From: Anaerolineales bacterium | Lineage (GTDB): Bacteria; Chloroflexota; Anaerolineae; Anaerolineales; JABWBV01 | DNA length: 13,458 bases | Assembly: GCA_027019845.1 (NCBI GenBank) | Contig: JALUWE010000193.1 | Span: forward strand, 1-13,458 | Direction: 5' to 3' | Shown here: one piece after another, positions 1 to 5,532 of the stretch | Position numbering within the stretch: the stretch's first letter is position 1 | Layout: every line of letters starts with the position of its first letter | Notes under the pieces: model-generated | Databases searched by the model: none | Told to the model about the DNA's origin: nothing | Seen by the model: only the letters and a program-made list of their open reading frames with translations | Program-made: the position numbers and the translations under genes

Positions 1-1458
1 CACCGCCATCTCATCGGCATACAACAGCCTCCAGTTTTCGGCCTCCAGCACCCGCGCCAGCGGTGCGTTGGCCTCGATCAACACCAGGTTCACCTCCCAA
101 CGCGCCAGCACCTGCTCCCAACCCGCCTCCGCGCGGGCAACCTGAAACCACTGGTCGATGATTTCATCATTATACAGGTCCGTGCGCCCGTCCACGAACA
201 CCGGATACTCCGGCAAAGCCCAGAGCAGGTACGCGCCCCAATTATACGAATTGAACAGCCGTCCGGGAGGGCGCGTTTCCTGCAAAAACGCCACCGCCTC
301 CAGCGGCAAAAACTGGCGGAACGCGTTTTCGTTCTCCGCCGGGGGAAACACCAGCGCCATCTTGACCCCCACCGCCAGCAGCAAGACCCCCAACAGGGCG
401 CGGTTCACCCACCCTTGCAGCCGGGAGCGCACCCGGCCCAGGCGGGGTGGCCGTACCCCCAACGTCTGCGCGGCCCGGTCGAGCACCGCGCTCGCGTGGC
501 GGCTCAGCACCGGCGCGGCCACCAGCGCGAACAAGGCCACGTTGCGCGCCGCCAGCAGCCCCATGTACCCGAATCCGGCCACCAACAGGAACTCCTCCAG
601 CCGCAGCCCCTTGCGCGACGCGCCCACCGCGCCCAGCGTCAGCAGCAGCATCCAGGCGAACGGCTGCACGCGCGCCTCGTGAAAATTCGGCGACTGCCAC
701 TCCTGGATGAAATCCCGCAGCGCACCAATCGACACCGTCTTGAACGGGTACAGCAGCATGGCCGGCCCGGAAGGGTTGAGCGCAACCGCGGCCACCAGCA
801 ATGCACCCACGACAATCAAACGGGAGATTTTCGATGTTCGATCTTCGATCTTCGATGGTTCGATTGCACTCACCACACGCCTTCGATCCCTGACCCACAA
901 CACCCCCGCCCCCACCAGATACACCCCCCACAACAAAAACCCGGCCGCGAACCCGCCGTGGCTGTTCGCCCAGAGCACCATCAAAACCGGCAGCCACCAC
1001 AGGCGATCCCGCTTCCCTTTGCGAAAATCCTCCAAAATCCACAAAAACACCGCGGTCAGCACAAACGTGACCATGTAGGGCCGCGCGGCCCAATACACGC
1101 CCGCGGCAGCCGCGGCCAGCACCATCACGAACGCCTTCGTGAACACGCCCCCCTCCATGGTCCGGTACACGAACCAGAACGCCAGCGTCACCATCCCGGC
1201 GACCCACAAATTCAGGCCGCCCGGCCCCAGCCCGCGGTAGACCAGCGCCAGCGGAATCTGCACCAGCCAGCCCGGGTAGCGCCACGCCGCGCCGCCGCGG
1301 GTGTACGAAAACGGATCGGCCTGCAAAATCCGGCGGTGCTCGATCATCCACTCCCCGGCGCGCAGATGCCACCAGGTATCGGTGTCCACCGACACCCGCG
1401 CGGCCATGGCGAACACGGCCAGAAAGGTGATCCAGACGACCAGGCGGCGTGTGCTCAT
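1..1458 (-). CDS. Polytopic membrane protein, GT-C glycosyltransferase-like (3' end outside window)
   Basis: The 486 visible residues run from ATG at 1458 past the left edge without a stop. The start is supported by GGAG seven bases upstream and a TATAAT box at 1493-1498. The N-terminus has one hydrophobic helix followed by the acidic motif VDTDTWWHLRAGEW, the place where GT-C enzymes carry catalytic acidic residues in the first external loop. About ten hydrophobic segments follow, with LWANSHGGF near residue 160 and, after the last helix, a soluble part containing FNSYNWGAYLLW and VFVDGRTDLY. Bacterial proteins with this pattern are large, mostly uncharacterised membrane proteins; a role in glycan or lipid-linked sugar transfer is inferred from the fold only. 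A short tandem repeat (830-865) is read in frame as SAIEPSKIEDRTSKIS in an Arg-rich, probably cytoplasmic loop. The donor and acceptor cannot be named. Confidence 0.8.
   Translation of the reverse strand, partial: MSTRRLVVWITFLAVFAMAARVSVDTDTWWHLRAGEWMIEHRRILQADPFSYTRGGAAWRYPGWLVQIPLALVYRGLGPGGLNLWVAGMVTLAFWFVYRTMEGGVFTKAFVMVLAAAAAGVYWAARPYMVTFVLTAVFLWILEDFRKGKRDRLWWLPVLMVLWANSHGGFAAGFLLWGVYLVGAGVLWVRDRRRVVSAIEPSKIEDRTSKISRLIVVGALLVAAVALNPSGPAMLLYPFKTVSIGALRDFIQEWQSPNFHEARVQPFAWMLLLTLGAVGASRKGLRLEEFLLVAGFGYMGLLAARNVALFALVAAPVLSRHASAVLDRAAQTLGVRPPRLGRVRSRLQGWVNRALLGVLLLAVGVKMALVFPPAENENAFRQFLPLEAVAFLQETRPPGRLFNSYNWGAYLLWALPEYPVFVDGRTDLYNDEIIDQWFQVARAEAGWEQVLARWEVNLVLIEANAPLARVLEAENWRLLYADEMAV
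830..865. repeat. 7-bp tandem repeat inside CDS (TTCGATS units)
   Basis: Four consecutive 7-bp units, TTCGATG, TTCGATC, TTCGATC, TTCGATG, occupy 830-857. After one extra base a fifth, TTCGATT, ends at 865. The array lies inside the membrane-protein gene on the minus strand and is translated without a stop, in the loop just after a transmembrane helix and an RDRRR stretch. Two other membrane-protein genes in this window carry heptamer arrays in comparable loops. Confidence 0.85.
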
Positions 1459-1492
1459 GGGGCAGCTCCGGGTTGAATGCTCAACCGGACAG

Positions 1493-1498
1493 ATTATA
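1493..1498 (-). promoter_or_regulatory. Probable -10 box for the membrane protein gene at <1-1458
   Basis: On the minus strand the sequence reads CTGTATAATCTG, a perfect TATAAT ending 34 bases before the ATG at 1458, which would give a leader of about 27 bases containing the GGAG ribosome-binding site. No good -35 box is visible at the usual spacing. The same string TGTATAATCT precedes the gene at 8041, which makes a genuine promoter more likely. Confidence 0.55.
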
Positions 1499-1532
1499 CA
1501 GCATGTGAGCAGGAGATGTTTTACCGGCGCGC

Positions 1533-1566
1533 AAACCTCACAGGTTTTGGAAACCTGCAAGCTCTT
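1533..1566. repeat. Degenerate copy of the ACCTCACAGGTTT palindrome
   Basis: The left arm and loop (ACCTCACAGGTTTTGG) match the perfect palindrome at 9900-9934. The right arm reads AAACCTGCAAGCTCTT and has lost several pairing bases. It is non-coding here, just upstream of the left-edge gene. Half-copies with the same core lie at 1671-1684 and 1750-1764. Confidence 0.75.
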
Positions 1567-1574
1567 GCGCGGCG

Positions 1575-1600
1575 AAAAAATCGGCCCGCCTGCGGCGGGC
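1575..1600 (-). terminator. Possible rho-independent terminator downstream of the KAP-FGE gene
   Basis: On the minus strand a 7-bp G+C stem (GCCCGCC/GGCGGGC at 1584-1600, 3-base loop) is followed three bases later by six T residues (1575-1580). It lies about 540 bp past the stop at 2142, beyond the two inserted elements. It would isolate the promoter at 1493 from read-through. The three-base gap before the T run weakens the call. Confidence 0.5.
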
Positions 1601-1640
1601 TGGTGCGGCGGCTTCGCCGCTGATTCAGAGATTCAGAGAT

Positions 1641-1782
1641 AGGACTTACGCACTTGAAAAGTCGCATCCAGACCTCACAGGTCTCGAAGCGCATGGAGAT
1701 GCCCGGATGCAATCTATTTTGGGTAAAATCTTCCTGCATCGTATGGTAGTAGACCTGTGAGGTCTCAACTGCGTAAGTACTG
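1641..1782. mobile_element. Small non-autonomous element A, 142 bp
   Basis: The left end reads AGGACTTACGCAC and the right end, on the other strand, CAGTACTTACGCAGTTG, so it has terminal inverted repeats sharing ACTTACGCA. Directly inside are a second inverted pair, GACCTCACAGGTCT (1671) and AGACCTGTGAGGTCT (1750), and an inner GATGCA/TGCATC pair with an ATTTT/AAAAT stem. It has no coding capacity and is flanked by TCAGAGAT on both sides, which suggests an 8-bp target-site duplication. The transposase that moves it is not in the window. Confidence 0.7.
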
Positions 1783-1790
1783 TCAGAGAT

Positions 1791-2141
1791 AGGGCTTACG
1801 CAGTTCATGCCATTGCCTTGTGTAATTCTGGGCGCTGTTGCTTGCGTCATTCTGAGCGACAGCGAAGAATCTCAGCGATGGTGAGGGAGATTCTTCGGGC
1901 ACTGCGTGCCCTCAGAATGACGGGGGACGGATGACCGAGGCGTGGTTGTTGGTGGTCGGGGCGACCGGCCGGTCGCCCCGACGGTCGCTGCACTCCAGAT
2001 TCTTCGGGGCTGACGCCCCTCAGAATGACGGGATAGGCTGCGCTCCGGATTCTTCGGTCGCTGCGCTCCCTCAGAATGACAGGAGAGGCCTCGCTCTCTC
2101 AGAATGACAGGTGCTCACAATTCCCAACTGCGTAAGTCCTG
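1791..2141. mobile_element. Small non-autonomous element B, 351 bp, with CTCAGAATGAC repeat cargo
   Basis: The outer ends are AGGGCTTACGCAGTTCATGCC at left (18 bases of it match element C) and CAGGACTTACGCAGTTG on the opposite strand at right, with TCAGAGAT on each flank. The interior carries GTCATTCTGAG at 1846-1856 and four inverse copies, CTCAGAATGAC, at 1911, 2019, 2070 and 2098, several preceded by ATTCTTCGG. It also holds a perfect 28-bp palindrome at 1955-1982 (core GCGACCGGCCGGTCGC). There is no open frame worth calling. It directly follows the stop codon of the KAP-FGE gene. Confidence 0.7.
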
Positions 2142-4451
2142 TCAGAGATCAGAGACAGGGACGACCACCACCCGAAACCCGAGGTTGCGGTTTCTGTTGG
2201 GCGGGTAGTTCCAGCCGCGGAAGGCACAGCGGGCGAGGTCTTGAACGCTGCTGAACGAGCCCCCGCGCAACACACGGAAAACGCTGTCCGCCGCCTCCAG
2301 GTTCTCGCGGCCGTCTTGCGGGTCGTAGGGATAGGTGAATTCGGGTTTGTCCTCTTCGCCCCACAAACTGCGCGTCCACTCCCATACGTTGCCGGCCATG
2401 TCCGCGCAGCCGTAGGGGCTGTCGCCCTGGGGCGAGTACTGCCCCACCGGCGTGGTGCCGCCCGGCCCGTTTTCTTCAGTGTTGCCGCGGTTTTCGTCCC
2501 ACTCATCCCCCCACGGATACACCCGCCCGTCCGCGCCGCGGGCCGCCTTTTCCCATTCGGCCTCCGAGGGCAGAGTGACATGATATTTCCCGGAAGCCAG
2601 CGCTTCCCAGAATGCGCGCCCGGAGCCGGATTGGCTTCGCTCCAGGCGCTGGCGGCTGATGGCTGCAAGCTGTTCACCCAACCAGCGGCAGTAGGCCAGG
2701 GCGTCGTGCCAGGAAACGTTCACCACCGGGTGGTCGGCCTTCCCCGCGGGGTACCGGTCGCCGTCCCAGCCCGGGGGCGGGCGGTGGTCGCTGTCCTGGA
2801 TGAAGGCCTGGTACTGCCGGTTGGTGACCGGGTATTTGCCGATCCAGTACTCGTACAGGTTCACCTCGTGCTGGGGCTGCTCTTCAGCTCTGGCCTGTTG
2901 GTCTTTTTCCGGGTCGCTGCCCATCAGGAAAGGGCCGGGCGGGATGCGCACCAGTTCCGGCTCGAAGTCCGTGCGCGGGGACGTGCTCTCCTGCGCGGCT
3001 TCGATGATTTCCGGCGCTTCGGCGCGCCGCGTCAGGGTGAAGTAGCCGCGCAATTGCTCCGGAGTGAGCGGGGTAAAATTGTAATTCTCCTGTTCGGGGT
3101 GCAGGGTGAGCACCCGGCGCACCGCGGCGATACCGCGGCGGCGCAGGTAGGGGGTCAGGGCTTCGGGCAGTTCGGCTTTTTGCGTCTCTGCCTGCAACGC
3201 GCCCTCCCCGGGTTCCCCCCGCTGCCGTTCGCCGGCGCGCTGCGCCAGAAAATAGGTCTCCAGGTCTTTCAAATAGCGGTGATTGTCGTCCTTCAGAAAG
3301 TCGTACAGCGGCGGCAGCGCGCTTTGCAGCGCGATGATCTTGGCCAGTTGCACCGGCAGGATGTCTGCGCCGGTCTTCTCCGCCAGCGCGGTCAGCAGCA
3401 GGTAGGTGTTGACCCCGCGCTTGACCTGCCGGGGGTTGTCGGCCAGCCCGGCCGCGAAGACCCGGGCGCACTCCTCGTCCGCCCACTCCTCCACCAGCCC
3501 GGCGATGAAGGCCCGCATCCGGCCGCGTTCGATGGGCGGCAACTGGAAGGGCAGCTGGATGATCTTCTCCAGATAGCGCGCCCCCTCCACCAGTCGCTGC
3601 TGGCGCCGCTCTCCATCGCCTTCCGCATCCGCCATCAACTGGCGGTACTTGATCTCCACCCCGCGGGCGATCACTTTATCGTCCAGCCCGAGCATGAACA
3701 CGCAGCCGGGCACATCCAGGAAGAGCTTGATGGCCTCCAGCACCTCCACGGCCTTCTCCGGCAGGCAGCGGTCGAGATCGTCGATGAACACCACCAGCCG
3801 CATGTTCTTCTCCACAATGTGTTCTCTCACCAGCTCACGGAAACGGCGCTGGAACTGTTCCAGAAAGCGCACCTGCTCGATGAACAGGCGGGAGCGCTCG
3901 CGGCGGATGGCCTCCACCAGCTTTTCGGTGGCCGTGGCCGCGCCCTTTTTTTGCAGTTCCTCCACCATTTTAGTCAGCGCGCTGGCCCCGGGGATGAAAG
4001 ACAGGCCGATTTGCAGCGCGCCCTGCGCCAGCCCGCCGGTCAGTTTGCCCCAATCGATCTGCAAACCGCCCATTTCTTCCCGCTCCACCGCGCGGTAGAG
4101 CGCGGCCTCCAGGTGGTGCAGTTCCTGCCGGGCGTCCGCGGCGTTTTCCGGCAGCGCGTCTTGCAGCGCGAGCAGCACGTGCAGCAGCAGGGCGCGCCAC
4201 AGGTCGGTTTCGCGCTCGTACTTCCAGGCGTCGAACCAGGCGGTGCGGTAGCTTTTGGGCAGTTGCTTCTGCACCAGCCGCATCAGCGAGGTCTTGCCTG
4301 CGCCCCAGGAGCCGAAGATGCCGATGGTCAGCGGGGTGCGCGTTTTGGGGGAGGCGACCACGTCCGCCAGCGTGTCGATATAAGGCTGGAAATCCAGCGC
4401 GTCGCGCTCCGCGGGGAGGTCATCCAGGATGGTGGTGTACGAATCGCTCAT
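2142..4451 (-). CDS. KAP family P-loop NTPase fused to FGE-sulfatase (C-type-lectin-like) domain
   Basis: This is a 769-aa protein whose ATG at 4451 has GGAG seven bases upstream. Residues about 20-400 are a KAP NTPase: Walker A GIFGSWGAGKTS (44-55), FDAWKYE (73-79), Walker B RLVVFIDDLDRC (218-229), the family signature YLEKIIQLPFQLP (293-305) and NPRQVKRGVN (339-348). A weakly hydrophobic stretch at 138-160 may touch the membrane. Residues about 500-766 are an FGE-sulfatase domain: VRIPPGPFLMGS, PVTNRQYQAF, LPSEAEWEKAARG, YPWGDEW, DMAGNVWEWT, LRGGSF and NLGFRVV. The Cys pair that formylglycine-generating enzymes carry after RGGS is not present; one Cys (742) lies in RCAFRG. This domain is therefore probably a binding or sensing module, not an enzyme. 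KAP proteins include phage-exclusion PifA; a defence or conflict role is inference. Element B follows the stop directly. Confidence 0.9.
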   Translation of the reverse strand: MSDSYTTILDDLPAERDALDFQPYIDTLADVVASPKTRTPLTIGIFGSWGAGKTSLMRLVQKQLPKSYRTAWFDAWKYERETDLWRALLLHVLLALQDALPENAADARQELHHLEAALYRAVEREEMGGLQIDWGKLTGGLAQGALQIGLSFIPGASALTKMVEELQKKGAATATEKLVEAIRRERSRLFIEQVRFLEQFQRRFRELVREHIVEKNMRLVVFIDDLDRCLPEKAVEVLEAIKLFLDVPGCVFMLGLDDKVIARGVEIKYRQLMADAEGDGERRQQRLVEGARYLEKIIQLPFQLPPIERGRMRAFIAGLVEEWADEECARVFAAGLADNPRQVKRGVNTYLLLTALAEKTGADILPVQLAKIIALQSALPPLYDFLKDDNHRYLKDLETYFLAQRAGERQRGEPGEGALQAETQKAELPEALTPYLRRRGIAAVRRVLTLHPEQENYNFTPLTPEQLRGYFTLTRRAEAPEIIEAAQESTSPRTDFEPELVRIPPGPFLMGSDPEKDQQARAEEQPQHEVNLYEYWIGKYPVTNRQYQAFIQDSDHRPPPGWDGDRYPAGKADHPVVNVSWHDALAYCRWLGEQLAAISRQRLERSQSGSGRAFWEALASGKYHVTLPSEAEWEKAARGADGRVYPWGDEWDENRGNTEENGPGGTTPVGQYSPQGDSPYGCADMAGNVWEWTRSLWGEEDKPEFTYPYDPQDGRENLEAADSVFRVLRGGSFSSVQDLARCAFRGWNYPPNRNRNLGFRVVVVPVSDL

Positions 4452-4572
4452 GCGCTCTCTCCGATCATTCCCTCTGTACTCCCTCCAGTTCGCCCGGCAC
4501 GGGCTTACGTAATCATTTCATTGTCCATAGTTTAGCCTGTTTGCATGAAGCTGGCAACTGGGCTTCACCCTT

Positions 4573-4716
4573 TGCGAACCGCAGGGCTTTTCAGAGTTCT
4601 TACGCTCACGGTCAAAGGGGTAGGGGAGGGCAGTGCTCTCCCCTACCCAGCGACCTCCAACAGCGAGTGCAACGGCTCACCCAAAGGTTAGAACGTAAAA
4701 AGCCCTGTGCGAACCG
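4573..4716. mobile_element. MITE of 126 bp (4582-4707) with 9-bp target-site duplication
   Basis: TGCGAACCG occurs at 4573-4581 and again at 4708-4716. Between the two copies the element begins CAGGGCTTTT (4582-4591) and ends AAAAGCCCTG (4698-4707), a perfect 10-bp inverted repeat that continues imperfectly inward (GAGTTCTTACG against TACGTTCTAAC on the other strand). The middle folds into a 13-bp hairpin with one G-T pair (4618-4648, loop CAGTG). There is no coding capacity. A 9-bp duplication fits several DDE transposase families, so the family cannot be named. It fills most of the 325-bp gap between the divergent KAP-FGE and toxin-antitoxin genes; no other gene is visible in that gap. Confidence 0.8.
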
Positions 4717-4745
4717 CCTGCCAGGTGTAGAATCCCTGGACAATG

Positions 4746-4754
4746 TGCTATAAT
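4746..4754 (+). promoter_or_regulatory. Extended -10 promoter for the toxin-antitoxin operon
   Basis: TGC immediately followed by TATAAT (4749-4754) forms an extended -10 element. A transcript starting near 4761 would have a 16-base leader containing GGAG before the ATG at 4777. The -35 region is weak, which is usual for extended -10 promoters. It lies about 30 bp downstream of the MITE. Confidence 0.65.
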
Positions 4755-4776
4755 TTTTTTACCTGGAGAGAAAAAC

Positions 4777-5088
4777 ATGCCCAAACTGATGTATTCGCAT
4801 AACAATCTTCCCAGTCCCGAATCCTTCCGCAAGCACTTGGCAGAAGCCATGGCTCAAAGCAATCCATTGGACGACTTGTTGGAGTTGTCTCTGGAATTGC
4901 GAGAGATTGAAAACAAACGCGGCATGACCTCGAAAGACTTCTATGAACAATACCAGCAGGGCAAGATGGGCGATGACGAAGAAAGCGTGCAATGGGCTAT
5001 CCGGTACCGGGCTTACCTCGAGCTCAAAAAGCGAGTCGAATTGGCGCTGATGCGGCAGGCCGTCTGGGGGGAACGCCCAATCACTTGA
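4777..5088 (+). CDS. Probable antitoxin partner of a TumE-family toxin
   Basis: The 103-aa acidic/helical protein starts at ATG 4777 with CTGGAGAG ending about nine bases upstream. Residues 30-60 are a charged, probably helical stretch (DDLLELSLELREIENKRGM), followed by SKDFYEQYQQGKMGDDEES and a second helix rich in Leu and Lys. I recognise the pattern ELREIENKxGMxSxxFYxxYxxGxMGDD from small proteins encoded directly upstream of TumE-like toxins, but I see no DNA-binding domain that settles its function. One base separates its stop from the start of the next gene, so the two are almost certainly co-transcribed and translationally coupled. The antitoxin assignment rests on gene order and on the partner, and is an inference. 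Confidence 0.7.
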   Translation: MPKLMYSHNNLPSPESFRKHLAEAMAQSNPLDDLLELSLELREIENKRGMTSKDFYEQYQQGKMGDDEESVQWAIRYRAYLELKKRVELALMRQAVWGERPIT

Positions 5089-5089
5089 G

Positions 5090-5467
5090 ATGTATCGGTA
5101 TCTATCCCGCCTGGCAGACACCATTCTCAGCCGCCACGATATAACCGTAGAGCAACTGGAATTCGAGCGACCTTCCCCACACCAGGGTCAAATCGCTGGG
5201 CGGTTGCGCTTTTATGATGGCTCCCTGCTCGTTTTTGCCGAATTATCCATCAAAATCGAACGGGCGATTCAAAAGCTCGAATATCGGTATCATTACCAGC
5301 GCGCAGATGGGTCGCTGGTCTTCCGTTACGACAATTCCGGGCATTACCCCGATCTGTCCACATATCCCCACCATAAACACATCGGTGATCGAGTCGTCCC
5401 CTCTGCACCCCCCGATCTGGCCGAAGTCTTGCGAGAGATTGACGAAATCATCTACCCTGACAGATAG
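5090..5467 (+). CDS. Toxin-antitoxin system TumE family protein
   Basis: This is a 125-aa protein. Its ATG at 5090 follows the upstream TGA by one base and there is no strong ribosome-binding site, so translation is probably coupled. Family-like motifs are YRYHYQ (65-70), GSLVFRYDN (74-82) and YPHHKH (92-97), followed by a conserved-looking tail with PDLAEVLREID. The beta-strand-rich body with paired histidines fits the small TumE/DUF6516 family of putative toxins. Its biochemical target is not evident from sequence. The length is normal for the family and no damage is visible. A strong terminator lies 28 bp downstream, so the two genes form a closed unit inserted between the KAP-FGE gene and the glycosyltransferase cluster. 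Confidence 0.75.
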   Translation: MYRYLSRLADTILSRHDITVEQLEFERPSPHQGQIAGRLRFYDGSLLVFAELSIKIERAIQKLEYRYHYQRADGSLVFRYDNSGHYPDLSTYPHHKHIGDRVVPSAPPDLAEVLREIDEIIYPDR

Positions 5468-5494
5468 CAATCGTAAAATTTTCCCGCTTTCAGT

Positions 5495-5517
5495 CCCTGC
5501 CTTGTGCAGGGTTTTTT
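5495..5517 (+). terminator. Rho-independent terminator of the toxin-antitoxin operon
   Basis: A 6-bp stem CCCTGC/GCAGGG (5495-5500, 5506-5511) with loop CTTGT is followed at once by six T residues. It is the only hairpin in the short gap before the convergent gene ending at 5533. It has no T run on the opposite strand, so it should act only on the plus-strand transcript. Confidence 0.85.
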
Positions 5518-5532
5518 GATGCCTGTAAAAAA

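Larger units (their letters stand above)
1625..2149. repeat. Four copies of the 8-bp direct repeat TCAGAGAT bounding two elements
   Basis: TCAGAGAT occurs at 1625-1632 and 1633-1640 (tandem), 1783-1790 and 2142-2149. The order is TCAGAGAT x2, element A, TCAGAGAT, element B, TCAGAGAT. This is what two insertions into the same site would leave, each duplicating 8 bp. The rightmost copy contains the TGA stop of the KAP-FGE gene (complement of 2142-2144). Confidence 0.75.

Noticed and set aside
415..1476. Open frames on both strands (242-1372 minus, 415-1476 plus) over the left membrane gene
   Set aside because: The edge-running frame from ATG 1458 gives clean transmembrane helices and conserved-looking motifs. 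The others are Arg/Gly/Pro-rich shadows in wrong frames.
1521..1850. 109-codon minus-strand frame through elements A and B
   Set aside because: It is made of element ends and palindromes (for example TSQ and CVSPIS peptides at repeated element ends) and has no gene-like start.
4501..4515. GGGCTTACGTAATC as another end of the ACTTACGCAGTT element family
   Set aside because: Only GGGCTTACG matches; the GCAGTT part is absent, there is no partner end nearby, and no flanking duplication.
2241..4535. Long plus-strand open frame (764 codons) opposite the KAP-FGE gene
   Set aside because: It is the antisense shadow of a gene with complete NTPase and FGE motifs. Its translation shows no recognisable motif and is rich in repeated Gln, Arg and Gly typical of G+C-rich antisense frames.
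4541..4753. Small 70-codon open frame upstream of the toxin-antitoxin operon
   Set aside because: It lies across the MITE and its hairpin, has no ribosome-binding site and no protein-like composition.
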